A stretch of 64,000 nt of DNA from Bacteroidota bacterium (lineage in GTDB: Bacteria > Bacteroidota > Bacteroidia > Bacteroidales > FEN-979): positions 1 to 64,000 of the forward strand of contig JAPLDH010000038.1 of assembly GCA_026391355.1 (NCBI GenBank). The letters run 5' to 3'. Under the pieces are notes generated by a model. It saw only the letters and a list, made by a program, of their open reading frames with translations. It made no database searches and had not been told where the DNA came from. Made by a program: the position numbers and the translations under genes. Positions 31,565 through 43,943 of the stretch are shown piece after piece; the first letter of the stretch is position 1; the number at the start of each line of letters is the position of its first letter.

Positions 31565-32320
31565 ATGTTGCTTAGTAAAAAGGTCGTGGTGGTTCTTCCG
31601 GCCTACAACGCTGAAAAGACGCTGGAAAACACCTACAATGAAATTCCTTTCGATATCGTCGATGATGTCATCCTCGTGGATGATGCCAGTAAAGACAATA
31701 CTGTTGAAGTTGCCCGCAGGATCGGAATTAAAACCATCATCCGGCACGAGCAGAACAAAGGCTATGGCGCCAACCAGAAATCCTGTTATGATAAGGCACT
31801 TGAACTGAATGCCGATATCGTGATCATGCTCCACCCCGATTATCAATACACCCCCCGGCTGATCCATTCCATGTCATATCTCATCGCCTTTGATCTCTAC
31901 CCGGTAGTACTTGGATCCCGTATCCTTGGCAGGGGCGCGCTGAAAGGTGGTATGCCCCGGTACAAGTATATTTTCAACCGCCTTCTTACCCTCAGCCAGA
32001 ACATACTGATCCGGGCCAAGCTATCCGAATACCATACAGGCTACCGTGCCTTTTCACGAGAGGTTTTGGAGCACATCAACTACCACGCAAACTCCAACGA
32101 CTTCGTTTTCGACAACCAGATGCTCTCCCAGATCCTTTTCCACGGCTATGACATCGCCGAGATCACCTGCCCCACCAAATACTTCGAAGAGGCCTCCTCC
32201 ATCAACTTCCGCCGTAGCATGAAGTATGGATTGGGAGTCCTTGGCACCTCATTCAAACATGCGTTGCAGAAGATGGGGGTGAGGAGGTTTAGGATCTATG
32301 AGCCTATGACGCAAGCTTAA
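31565..32320 (+). CDS. Glycosyltransferase family 2
   Basis: '[46 protein letters not shown]', '[11 protein letters not shown]'; start reassigned to MLLSKK at 31565. Confidence 0.93.
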   Translation: MLLSKKVVVVLPAYNAEKTLENTYNEIPFDIVDDVILVDDASKDNTVEVARRIGIKTIIRHEQNKGYGANQKSCYDKALELNADIVIMLHPDYQYTPRLIHSMSYLIAFDLYPVVLGSRILGRGALKGGMPRYKYIFNRLLTLSQNILIRAKLSEYHTGYRAFSREVLEHINYHANSNDFVFDNQMLSQILFHGYDIAEITCPTKYFEEASSINFRRSMKYGLGVLGTSFKHALQKMGVRRFRIYEPMTQA

Positions 32321-32701
32321 ATATACATTTTTCTATCTTCTTGATATACTATACGATAGCAATTATTTTTAAGATTTTTATATTTTATTTTTTAAAATAC
32401 ATTGTTTTTCGATTAATATTCATAATTTTAAGCGCTTTACTTTTCATTTATTCTTTTGATATTAAAGATAAATTTTAGGTATCACACACGATACTCATAA
32501 AAGATAATACCTTACTGCATTTTATGCGGTAATACATTATGCTGCTTTGAATTAGTTTTTTGTTCTTATATACATTAACTTTTAATTTTAATCTATCGAA
32601 CAAATCTACTTTACTGCTAATCAAAAAATTTTTGATGTCATAAGAACCTAAAACTTCCTGGACTTCATATTTATTAAGTTTAACCTTAATTCAGGAAGAC
32701 A

Positions 32702-35700
32702 ATGAAAAAGGTAATATTATTCTTTCTTTGCATCATTATCGGGACTCACTTTTCTTTTTCCCAGGTTGCCATAAACCAGGATGGCACATTACCGGATAGT
32801 TCAGCTATGCTGGATATAAAATCAATTACAAAAGGGTTGCTTGTTCCACGAATGACAACAGGGCAACGTGACCTGATCTCTAATCCCGCGTAAGGATTAC
32901 TCATTTTCTCTACCAGCGATAACAAGTTTTATTTTAACCAGGGTACTCCTACTTCAAAGAACTGGGTTGCTATAGAAGGTCAATGGATCACTGTCGGAAA
33001 TAATATATATTATCCTGGTGGTAATGTCGGTATCGGGGTAAGCACCCCCGGAAAGCAACTTGAACTGACAAAATCAATGAAATTGCCCGAAACTACTGAT
33101 GATTCAACGGGAGTGATCTATAAAGGTCCTTATCCTTTTTTACATGATTACGGTACGCGAAATGTTTTTCTCGGCCAGAATGCGGGCAATTTCTTGATGA
33201 CAGGAAGTAATAATATTGGAATTGGACCATTGTCCCTTTCAGCCAATAGTTCAGGAATGAGTAATGTAGGAATTGGAAGAAACGCTCTATTTTCGAATAC
33301 CTCAGGTAGCTATAATTTCGGGCTTGGCGAAGGCTCTCTTTTTTCAAACACAACAGGAAACTATAATCTTGGTATTGGTTTGTATTCTCTTACAAACCAA
33401 TTACAAAGCAACAGCAATATCGGTATCGGATATTATTCATTGTCTGGGTTAACTTATGGATCCGAGAATACTGCCATAGGAAACCATGCCTTAGAAGGCC
33501 TTACAACAGGTCAAAATAACATAGGAATTGGTAATAATGCTGGTTTAATTAATAACGGTAACTCCAACATTTTTATTGGAAATTCGGCAGGGAAATTTGA
33601 AACCGGTAATAATTCCATAATGTTTGATAACCATGGTGATACCAGGACCAATGAATCAAACGCAAGGAATAATTCTATTTTTTATGCTACCGGTTCCGGT
33701 GCGTCTGATAATATGATCACCTTTAATGGGCGTGTAGGAATCGGAACTATCTCGCCTTCTGTTCAGTTTGAAGTTGCCGGAAATGCCAGGGTTGGAGGAA
33801 CATTAAATGTAGCTGATAAGCTTACCACCATGGCATCATCAACTTCTAATTCGGGTATAATTTTACCACATGGAACGGCGCCTCTTTCACCTGTTAATGG
33901 CGACTTATGGACTACAACTTCTGGATTGTATGGACAGATAAACGGAACAACTATTGGTCCTTTTGAAAATCAACAAAACAAAGCTACCAATCCAACCCTA
34001 GGGGCATCTGATATATATTATCCTTCTCAGAATGCAGTTAAAACTTATGTTGACAATGGTTTGTCGGGTAAACAAAATACGCTGATTACCGGTACATTAA
34101 CATCCACGTCTCCATTAGTGGCCGATGCAATAAGGTCCGTTATAGGCGGCTCTTTAACTTTATCCATGCCTGCTGCTTCGGGTTCTGTTGATGGTTATTT
34201 AACCAAAGACAATTGGACTACATTTAATGGAAAAGCAGATGCCAGTCAAACGATGTATATTGGTACAACGGCTGAAGCAATAAACAGGGCTTCCGGTTCA
34301 CAAACCTTAAATGGCGTCAGCATTGACGGTAATGCAGCAACAGTTACCAATGGGGTTTACACCACAAGTTCATATACTGATCCTTCCTGGATTACCTCTT
34401 TGGCAGGCTCCAAAGTTAGTGGTGATATAGGTGGAAACGCAGGAGGCTTGACAGCCCAGTTCATTGATTGGAATGCTACCTCTGGTGGCTCTTCTATCAA
34501 AAACAAACCAACTCTTACTAGCGGTACGGTGACATCAGTAGCAACAGGATATGGTGTATTAGGCGGACCAATTACCTCAACAGGAACCATACTTGCTGAC
34601 ACGGGTGCTGTTGATGGTTTGGTATCAAAAGTCAGATTTGGACATCCTACTGCATTTCCAACCCTGAATCAGAATACAGAAGGCACAGCGGGGAATGTTA
34701 CTGGAACGGTTGCTATTGCCAACGGTGGAACAGGACAGACCTCAAAGTCAGCAGCTTTTGATGCCCTCAGCCCAATGAGCGCACCTGGTGACATGATTTA
34801 TGGTGGAACTTCAGGCACCGGTACAAGGTTAGTAGCAGGATCTGAAGGACAGCTTTTAACTTTTACAAGTGGCGTCCCTTTCTGGACTCCTCCTGGTTCA
34901 ATATCTGTGGGTAATGCGACAAATTTTACCGGAAGTTTGTCTGGCGATGTTACAGGTACACAAAGCGCCACAACTGTTGCTAAGATCAATGGTGTAACTT
35001 TGGGAAGCACTGCTGCTACCGATAAAAATATCCTGATTGCAAATGGAACTACTTGGTGTAGCCAACCAATGAGCGGTGATATAACCATAGACAATTCCGG
35101 AGGTACGACCATTGGAAGCAACAAAGTAACCTATACCAAGATGCAGACTGTTGGTTCTACAAGTAAACTTTTAGGCAGTTCGGCTACTTCTAATTCTGTT
35201 CAGGAAATAGGCCTTGGCAGTGGCCTTAACATCACAGGAACAACCCTTAATGCTACAGGCGTATCCCCCGATGGTTCTTCCTTACTGAGCGGAAAAATAT
35301 GGTTGGGTAACTCTTCTAACGTAGCTGCACCCGTAACTCCATCTGGTGATGTAACTATTGACAACACCGGCGTTACATCCATAGGTGCAGGTAAGGTTAC
35401 AAACAGCATGCTTGCCGGTTCTATTGACCTGACTTCAAAAGTCGCGAACATTTTACCGGTTGCAAATGGAGGTACCGGAGTTTCTTCATTTGGAAGTACC
35501 AACCGGATACTTTACACTCCGACAACAAATACCCTTTCATGGACTAATACAGCGAGTAACGGGGTGCTTGTTACTGATGGAACCGGTATACCCTCCATTG
35601 GTTCCACGCTTCCATCTGCAGTTCAGGATAATATCACCAGGCTTGGCAATATTACCTCGGGAATCTGGAGTGGAACCGCTATCGGAGTTACAAAGGGTGG

Positions 35701-38700
35701 TACAGGGTTAACAGGAGTTTCTCTGGGAGATTTGCTTTATGGTTCAGCCACTAACACTTTAGCAACACTTCCCATAGTTGTATCTCCAACACGTTATCTT
35801 TCTAACACGGGTTCAAGCAACATCCCTGCCTGGGCCCAGGTAGATTTAACCACTGGAGTTACGGGAACGTTACCCATTGGAAATGGAGGAAGTGGAGTGG
35901 CCATACTTGGCAATGCCACTGCAGGGAGCTCCAAAATTAACATAGGAGGCGCCACTTCAGGCCAAGTTATCAAATCCTTTTCAGTAGATGTTATTGAAGC
36001 AAATTTAACCCTGAGCAACATGGGTGGAACGCTTGGTGTTGGTCATGGCGGAACAGGACTGACATCTGGAACATCTGGTGGAATACTTGGATTTACTGCA
36101 AGTGGAAATTTGGCTTCCTCACCAACTCTTACAACAAATGCATTATTGATAGGTGGGGGGACGGGTGCGACACCATCTACCCTCTCACTTGGAAGTCTGA
36201 ACACAGTGGTGCATGGTAATGGAACCAGTGCTCCTTATTTTGGACAAATTGTCAACAACGATATTTCCAATTCTACCATTGATCTTACCTCTAAAGTTAC
36301 GGGCATCTTACCCTTAAGTAATGGCGGTACTGGCGTTCCATCCACGACAGCTAATGGCATTATATTAGGTGGAACCACCTCAACTGGACCATTTCAAAAT
36401 GCTGGTGCTGGTACTTCTGGGCAGGTGTTAACTTCCAATGGACCCTCATTAACACCTGGATGGAGTTCTCCTGGTTCATTAACTATTGGTTCTGCAACAA
36501 ATCTTGCCGGGGGAACTGCAATGTCTGTTCCTTACCAAAGTGCTCCAAACACAACAGCCTTTCTTTCTGCAGGAACATCGGGTTCTTTATTAACCACTTT
36601 TAGCACTGGCACCCCTCCTGGATGGGTGGCGCCTTCTACATTATCTGTTAATACTGCCACGAATCTTTCCGGGGGCAGCGCTGGGACAGTACCCTATCAA
36701 ACTGGACCAGCCGCAACCAGTATGATAGCTGCAGGTATACCATCAACAGTTTTACATGGTGGTACAACACCTTCTTTTGGATCTGTTGTAAATTCTGATA
36801 TTGCTAATTCGACAATAGATCTGACTACAAAAGTAACAGGAACTTTGCCTGTTGGAAATGGAGGCACAGGTGCAACTACCTTTACTCAACATGGAGTATT
36901 GATTGGAGAGTCAACTACTCCGGTAACTGCTTTAGCACCAGGAACGACAGGTTATGTTTTAACCTCCACAACTGCTTCTGATCCGGGATGGACTTCTCCT
37001 GGCTTATTATCTGTTGGCACAGCTACAAATGCTGTCAATACAGGCATTACTGATGATGCAAGTACAAATGCAACAATGTATCCGACCTGGGTTACTGCAA
37101 TCTCAGGATCTTTCCCGCAAAAAACTTCATCGTCTAAACTTACGTTTAATCCGTCATCCGGAACCCTGACTGCAACTACTTTTTCCGGCCCGTTGATCGG
37201 AAATGTTACTGGAAACGTATCTGGAACGGCAGCCAATGTTACAGGAACGGTTGCTATTGCAAATGGTGGAACAGGACAAACAACAAAATCAGCAGCTTTT
37301 GATGCTCTCAGCCCGATGACAACGACAGGCGATATCATTTATTACAGCACTTCCGGAACAGGCACCCGTCTCGGAATAGGCAGTACTGGCCAGTTCTTAA
37401 GCATTGGGGGTGGAATTCCTGGCTGGGCAAATCTTCCGGTAACTGATGTTAATGCATATTCGCCACTTAACAGTGATCACGCTTCGCCCGTTCCAAATAT
37501 TTCATTGACTGGAATCGTTGCTGCTACAAATGGAGGTACGGGTTATGGAACTTACACGACAGGCGATTTACTCACCGCCAGTAGTCCCAGTTCACTCACA
37601 AGGATTAATGATATAGCAACGGGAAATGCTTTAATTTCTGGAGGTGTAAATGTTCAACCACAATGGGGGAAAATTGGGCTAACAACCCATGTTAATGGAA
37701 CCCTCCAAGTTTTAAATGGAGGTACAGGAGCAACAACTTTTACAGCAGGGTATTTGAAAGCCAGTGGTACTAGTGCATTTACAACGGTTACCTCTATACC
37801 CGGTAGTGACATCTCCGGAGATATTTCCGGGAATGCTGCAAATGTGAATGGAACAGTCGCCGTTGCCCATGGTGGAACTGGAATCACTTCCGTTGGTACA
37901 GCCGGCACCCTGGCCTACTCCAATGGCAGCACCTATGCTTTTTCTAATACAAATTTATTTTGGGATAATAGCAATAGCCGGTTAGGTATTGGTACAGGTT
38001 CTTCACCTCTATATCCTCTGCATGTTTCAGGATCCATCTCCACCCCTGTTGTTTATGCCGTAAATTCATATAGTACAGGAACAGGGATTGTTGGTATTGG
38101 TAATGGTGCAACACCTTCATTAAATGGTTCTGGTGCTGGTGGGCAGTTTTTTGGTAACCAATTTGGATTATATGCCAGAGCCACTAGTTCTTCTGCCAAT
38201 CCTAGAGCAGGCGGATATTTCACTATGGGAGGTACTTATGCTTATGTGGCAACCTCTACAACTGCAGGGCCTTCTCCATATTTATATCGAGTTTGGGGTA
38301 GCGATCCTTGTAATGGAGTGACAAATAAAGCCAATGGGCATAAAGGATCTTCATTTAGTATAGAATCTCCTGAATTCATAATGACTGATTATGGCACTGG
38401 TCAGTTAGTCGCCGGCAAATGCCATATTACGCTTGATCCTGATTTATCAGTTAATATTATTTCGACAGTTGATCACCCTATGAAAGTATTCATTCAATTA
38501 GAGGGTGATTGCAAAGGAGTTTATGTAACAAATAAATCAATAACTGGTTTTGATGTTATTGAATTACAATCTGGTACGTCAAATGTGTCGTTTTCTTATT
38601 CTATAACTGCGAACCGACGTGATCGAACTGATTCATCAGGAAACGTCGTATCAAAGTACGTTGGGGTTCGTTTCCCGGATGCACCGAAACAGCAAGATAA

Positions 38701-38704
38701 TTAA
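32702..38704 (+). CDS. Giant tail-fibre/YadA-head-like repeat surface protein, interrupted by one in-frame TAA (32891-32893)
   Basis: ORFs 32702-32893 and 33077-38704 share a frame. The translation after the TAA (GLLIFSTSDNKFYFNQGTPTSKNWVAIEGQWITVGNNIYYPGGNVGIG...) continues a typical Bacteroidota surface-protein N-terminus. It has NIGIGxxxL repeats and 11 GGTG/GGSG-type fibre repeats. Confidence 0.82.
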
Positions 38705-38796
38705 ACTTATTCATTTTTCAGCATTTTATGGACCAGCCATAATGTTAGTTAATAACCAATGATTAAGTAGTAATTTAAACAATTTTACTCGGTTTT

Positions 38797-40185
38797 ATGA
38801 AAACATTTTATTTTCTTTTTATTGCTTTATTAATTTTCAATCTTACTAAAGGGCAGATTCCTGGCACACCAGTTATTCACGGACCTGATAAATTATGTGA
38901 TGGAAGCTCTTCTCCCGTTACTTATTGGGCTGATTCAATAAATGTAAGCGGAATTGATTCGGTTGTTTGGTACAATTCAAAAACAGATAAAGTTTATCTT
39001 TCACAGGTTAGGTCCAATTTTTCGGCAGATTATTATATAGACAGCTCTAAACCTCCTATAGAAGATACCATTTTGGCTCAGGGAATTAATTTAGTTTCTG
39101 GTTTAAAAGGAGATGCCGGTAAGATCGCTGTTACCTTTGGTTCTCATGCAACTGTTGGACAAAACATCATCAGTAGCGATAATGTAGTGTGCTCAAATGG
39201 AATAGGTAAATATAAAGCAATTGCCTATCAAAATGTTGAAAAATTTCACTGGAAATTCATTTCTGGTCCCGACACCCTTTTGGACACCCTCACTGTTCCC
39301 GACAGTATAACATTAAATTTTAGTACACTTGGTTCAGGAGGAAATTTGACAGTTAAGGGATGGAATTCAACATGTCTTGAACTTGGAAATCCTTCAAATC
39401 CATTTAATATCCAACTTAAACCAAAACTCGTTCCAACAATAATAAATCTTAGTGACCCTCTGAGCACCTCTGATAATGTTTGCAGAAATCAGCTGGTTAC
39501 TTATAATGCGAACCTTGGTTTCTATAAATACACTTGGGGTTATCAGAACGGAACTCCAATCGGAGATACCACGTCCAGAACCATTACCATGAAATGGAAT
39601 AGCCAAAGTGGATATGGATATTTATCTGTCACGGTCACTAAAGATAGTTGTGAAGGGACATCTTATAGAAATGTGACAATTGAGAACGATTCAGCCCCGA
39701 ACCCTGCCACAATCTGGTTGTTCGGTTACGAACTCCTTGTTTGCAGCGATAGTAGTCCTGGGTTAACCTATCATTGGTATTACAATTCAATTCTTCAAGA
39801 CTCGGCTTCAAATTCACAGAGATATTTTATGGCAAAGTCCTCTGATCCCTATGATTATTGGGTTGAAACCTGCTACGGGGGTTGTTGCAATACTTCTTAC
39901 CATTTTAATTTTAATTCAAGAATAAGTACTAGTAACAAAGATATCCTCAACTATTCGGTTTATCCAAACCCTGTAAGCACTAAATTGTTTATTAAGGTTG
40001 AAGGTACTGACACTTCACAATTGTCAATTTATCTTCTAAATATTTACGGCACAATTGTCAATTCAGCTTCAGGTTGCAAGAGTTTGTTTGAAATCGATGT
40101 TTCTGATTGCCCAAACGGTCTTTATCTTCTGAAAATAATTTCAGGAAGGAATCGCAGTTTCCATTACAAATTGATTAAATATTAG
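38797..40185 (+). CDS. T9SS type A sorting-domain protein with PKD/Ig-like regions
   Basis: 462 aa; signal peptide; C-terminus 'YSVYPNPVSTKLFIKVEG...YLLNIYGTIVNSASG...VSDCPNGLYLLKIISGRNRSFHYKLIKY'. Confidence 0.85.
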   Translation: MKTFYFLFIALLIFNLTKGQIPGTPVIHGPDKLCDGSSSPVTYWADSINVSGIDSVVWYNSKTDKVYLSQVRSNFSADYYIDSSKPPIEDTILAQGINLVSGLKGDAGKIAVTFGSHATVGQNIISSDNVVCSNGIGKYKAIAYQNVEKFHWKFISGPDTLLDTLTVPDSITLNFSTLGSGGNLTVKGWNSTCLELGNPSNPFNIQLKPKLVPTIINLSDPLSTSDNVCRNQLVTYNANLGFYKYTWGYQNGTPIGDTTSRTITMKWNSQSGYGYLSVTVTKDSCEGTSYRNVTIENDSAPNPATIWLFGYELLVCSDSSPGLTYHWYYNSILQDSASNSQRYFMAKSSDPYDYWVETCYGGCCNTSYHFNFNSRISTSNKDILNYSVYPNPVSTKLFIKVEGTDTSQLSIYLLNIYGTIVNSASGCKSLFEIDVSDCPNGLYLLKIISGRNRSFHYKLIKY

Positions 40186-40189
40186 TAAG

Positions 40190-41536
40190 ATGATAAGAAG
40201 TCCGGTTTTCTTTGTCACTATATTCTTCATACTTTTGTCACAAGTGGTATTCCCCCAGGATAAACAGGCCATTCTTGATAAAACAGTGAAATCTTTAAGT
40301 GAATATACACGATTGTCTTTATTGGGACCAGGTTACACAAAGGAATTTTCAACCGAATATTGCGATCAGTTCAGAAAATTGTTTGAATACGATATTTATA
40401 TTTTTTGGGACCTGGATAAAAGTGATACAGTAAAAAGAGTACCCCCTCTGAAAGTAAGCAATTATATTAAAAGAGCACGGGATATTTATAAATTTCATCC
40501 TAAATTAAGATATTCACATATTAAGATATCTCCAACGATAGGAGACAATACTTCTACAGTACTTTTAACAAAATTCAATGATATAGAAGATTCCACGGGT
40601 CATACGGTCAGAGTGATTAAAAGAAAGTTAAGAATAAACTATCATATTCATGAAAACACAGCCCTGATCTCCGGCATCGAAGAAGATAGAAGAAATAGTG
40701 CTCTCCGGAGCATCTACCTTGCGTTTTCATACTCCCCCTGGAACAATTTTTCATTGTCGTTGATTAAAAACCCCATATTCTCACCTAAAGACTTCACATA
40801 TTATACGTGTTCGGGATCAAAAATAGCAGATTTATCCGCCGGTTTGGGAGTTGAAATCAGGTTTGACAGGAATAAACGGAACTGGCTGCTTTTGGAGTTA
40901 GGTCTACAATTTAACTATTTAGAGTATAAAATTAGTATAAACAATTTTGAAAAAGGAGTCAGAAGAATATTTGATTCCGCTGCGATAAACCGCTTTGAAT
41001 GCACCGTTTACGACAGAAGCCCTTTGATATCGGAAATAATTAAGGTTTACCATCTTTCTTTGCCTGTTTCAGTTAAATATTATGCTAAGTCTTGGCTCTA
41101 TGGCAGGGCTGGAATTCAATTCAACTATATCAGCGGAACTTTCACCTCGGATTTTATTCTTTCACATACAGGTGGAGGGAAGGTTGAAAACCTTAATACG
41201 CATGATTGGTTTTATCTCCAACCCAAGGACGAACTTACATATTCTGAGTTTGGTTTCTTCAGAAATCGTCCGATGCATTACTCACATTCTCTTGACCTTA
41301 ATACGTTCAGTATTTCAGCTTTTTTGGGTATTGGTTTTGAAAAAACCTTCAGAAATCTTATTCTTGATTTTGAACCTTTTTTTGAAATTAGCCCTTCGTA
41401 TGTAAAAAATAATGATAAGGATAATAATTATATATTATATCCCGAGTCCGGTTATAGAAGTATTCTATACTGTATAGAAACACCCAAATATACCTTGCAT
41501 CCGGGTATCAAGTTAATCATCGGCTTTTTATTATAA
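40190..41536 (+). CDS. Exported protein with predicted C-terminal outer-membrane beta-barrel
   Basis: 448 aa; signal peptide ending VFPQ; alternating amphipathic strands and terminal 'GIKLIIGFLL'. No named family assigned. Confidence 0.55.
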   Translation: MIRSPVFFVTIFFILLSQVVFPQDKQAILDKTVKSLSEYTRLSLLGPGYTKEFSTEYCDQFRKLFEYDIYIFWDLDKSDTVKRVPPLKVSNYIKRARDIYKFHPKLRYSHIKISPTIGDNTSTVLLTKFNDIEDSTGHTVRVIKRKLRINYHIHENTALISGIEEDRRNSALRSIYLAFSYSPWNNFSLSLIKNPIFSPKDFTYYTCSGSKIADLSAGLGVEIRFDRNKRNWLLLELGLQFNYLEYKISINNFEKGVRRIFDSAAINRFECTVYDRSPLISEIIKVYHLSLPVSVKYYAKSWLYGRAGIQFNYISGTFTSDFILSHTGGGKVENLNTHDWFYLQPKDELTYSEFGFFRNRPMHYSHSLDLNTFSISAFLGIGFEKTFRNLILDFEPFFEISPSYVKNNDKDNNYILYPESGYRSILYCIETPKYTLHPGIKLIIGFLL

Positions 41537-41553
41537 AACCAAAATACCAAGTT

Positions 41554-43932
41554 ATGAAATCAGCCAGAAATCTGTTAACGGGGATATGTATAGCTGTTTT
41601 ATTTCCAGCTTTTTCTCAAACTACGTATCATACTGCTCTCGAACAACCAAAATGCCTCAGGGAAGGAAATGTAAGGGTAAACTTATTTTCTTATTTGTCG
41701 CAAAATGACAAATTAAAAAATGAACCTTGGGTAGTATTTTCTGACAGGGATCCGGATTTTGGAACAATGTACTACGTTGTGAATGAAGATAAAAACGATG
41801 TCAATTTCTTATGGATCTGTAAGGCCAAATCTCATCATAAGCTTGAGCTTGACGATCCCACAACAACAGAAAAGAGACACAAGGGAACACTTCTCGTTAA
41901 CCTTAGTGCCGACCTACCCAAAAATAGTATGATACACAGAAAATGTGTTGTATTGAATGATGAATCAATACTCAATAAGTTTAAAAAGAAGGAATTACTT
42001 GAATCAATGATCTATCTTTACCAATCACCTTCCTCAAAAGATTCAGTTGGCCTACTCCCGCTGTATTATTTATATTTTATCTATAAATTTGAGAATGGGA
42101 GATATCTCCTCGGAAGGAATTTTCAAATACCTGATGTTAGTTTTAAAAATCAAATTCTGGGTTGGGTTGATAAAGAAAGGGTGTATGAATACGATTCGAG
42201 GATTTGCTTCGAGCCTAACTATGATATCAAAGCTACAAAAGAACGAAGAAGTTCTCCAGAATTCGCAGCGAACCCTTTTCGATACAAAGTAGACCTGAAT
42301 AACTTTATATCCAATCCAACACCAAATGCCAAACCTATTTTATTTGAACCCAGGTATTATTACCTGAATGGGTGTTCTGATACTACAGAATCTTCAGTAA
42401 TTGATGCCTTACTTGCTAAGGCTTGCAAGGAGTCAGGTTCTAGTAACAGCAGCAGTTATCTGAATAACAACCCGCTTGATGGCGGGATTTTTCGTTACCC
42501 TTTGATTGAACTTGATGATGAAGATACAAATACCTTCATGATGGGTGTTGCGGGAAAATTTGAAAACAGGGCACTTCTATCCGGATTAAGGTGTAAGGAA
42601 CTGTTAAAAAATCACAAGAAACTAAACGTATTTCTTATTCTTGATAAAACCATTCCAGCTTATAAGTCAACATTTGTAATCAACCAGATTGAACAGGATG
42701 AGAATTTCGAAAAAAAATACGGGATATGCTTTTTCCCCAGGGTAAAAGGTGTGAAATTCAAGATTTCATTGGGAGAATCTGGAGATACCTCTCCAAACTT
42801 TGATTATGCGGTTGATTTTGTTGATGGGTTCAACAGTTTACAAGGTGATATTTTCCCGGGAGATAATTGGTTAAAAACACTCGACTGGATATTGGATAAT
42901 GAGAAGTTTGAAATCCGGCAGACAAACCTTATTCTATTATTGAACAATAGTCCTGTAATAAATGATGAAACACTATGCAGCCATGTTGCTGGTAAACTTG
43001 CCAGAAATAATTGTGCTGTCGTCGCTTTTGATTATTCCCATAGTAAGGAATTTTTCAACCAGTTTACCGGGATACTGGTACAAGCGTCAGATTCATTAGA
43101 CAAAATTGTGTTACATTCCCAACACAACTATAATGCTTCCTTCCAAACTATTGGTAATTACTTTAAACTGAATGGAAGACTTTATTCTACCCTTGCTCAA
43201 TTGCAACCCGGATTGAATCCACCAAGACAGGTTGTCAACTTTTTTAGTTTTGAAAATACCACATACAGAAGGCATATTGATTCCATTATCAAATACGTAT
43301 GCGAAAAAGAAAATACCATATCAAAATCAAGAACTGAAGCAGTCTTTAACAATCCTTCCGATGAAACAGTCTTAAAATTAATTGACATGAATCTTGAGAT
43401 CCCTATAGTCAGATATCTGACCAAGGGATTCTCAGTTATTAAATACCCTCAAAAAAGCGAACCTCTTTGGCGTGCTGAAGTAATTATGAACAGGGATGAG
43501 TTAAAATTCATTGTTTCTCAGTTAGATCAATTTAAAATCAATAAGGATAACAAAACAGAATCACAACTAGTTTATGAGTTATGGTTAAACCTTTATAACA
43601 GGTTTGTCGGAGATAACCTTGATTTAAAATCAATTATTGATAAAAAACCCATTGAAATCATGGTTTCAATGATCGGTAGCAAATTCGGATACTCAATGAC
43701 AGATGTAATCAAACGCTATTCTTTACGCCGGATACAAACAAATGATGAGGAAATTAAAGAAGCTGTCAAACTTTACAAGCCCCGCCTGTTGGATTGCGAT
43801 TCAAAACTCAATGATATTATGTTTGGTAACCATTTGATTTTCACCCTGGAGGATGAAGAAATATTCTTTAAAAAAGCACAAAAAGGTTCAAACCCTTTCT
43901 ACTATTGGATTCCGATTGATGTTCTCCCTTAA
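41554..43932 (+). CDS. Large exported protein, copy A; weak TssR-like resemblance
   Basis: 792 aa; signal peptide; 'EPWVVFSDRDPDFGTMYYVVNEDKND'; 'KLNVFLILDKTIPAYKSTFVINQIE' VWA-like strand; 'YYWIPIDVLP' end. Paralogous to 63513-64000. Confidence 0.5.
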   Translation: MKSARNLLTGICIAVLFPAFSQTTYHTALEQPKCLREGNVRVNLFSYLSQNDKLKNEPWVVFSDRDPDFGTMYYVVNEDKNDVNFLWICKAKSHHKLELDDPTTTEKRHKGTLLVNLSADLPKNSMIHRKCVVLNDESILNKFKKKELLESMIYLYQSPSSKDSVGLLPLYYLYFIYKFENGRYLLGRNFQIPDVSFKNQILGWVDKERVYEYDSRICFEPNYDIKATKERRSSPEFAANPFRYKVDLNNFISNPTPNAKPILFEPRYYYLNGCSDTTESSVIDALLAKACKESGSSNSSSYLNNNPLDGGIFRYPLIELDDEDTNTFMMGVAGKFENRALLSGLRCKELLKNHKKLNVFLILDKTIPAYKSTFVINQIEQDENFEKKYGICFFPRVKGVKFKISLGESGDTSPNFDYAVDFVDGFNSLQGDIFPGDNWLKTLDWILDNEKFEIRQTNLILLLNNSPVINDETLCSHVAGKLARNNCAVVAFDYSHSKEFFNQFTGILVQASDSLDKIVLHSQHNYNASFQTIGNYFKLNGRLYSTLAQLQPGLNPPRQVVNFFSFENTTYRRHIDSIIKYVCEKENTISKSRTEAVFNNPSDETVLKLIDMNLEIPIVRYLTKGFSVIKYPQKSEPLWRAEVIMNRDELKFIVSQLDQFKINKDNKTESQLVYELWLNLYNRFVGDNLDLKSIIDKKPIEIMVSMIGSKFGYSMTDVIKRYSLRRIQTNDEEIKEAVKLYKPRLLDCDSKLNDIMFGNHLIFTLEDEEIFFKKAQKGSNPFYYWIPIDVLP

Positions 43933-43943
43933 ACCATAAAAAA

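Noticed and set aside
34798-37908. Several 80-130 aa minus-strand ORFs over the fibre gene
   Set aside because: Low-complexity mirror translations (Val/Pro-rich) of the NGGTG repeats.
33077-38704. Prophage tail region
   Set aside because: Only fibre-type repeats are present; no terminase, portal, capsid, baseplate or lysis genes in the window, and the N-terminus looks like a signal peptide.
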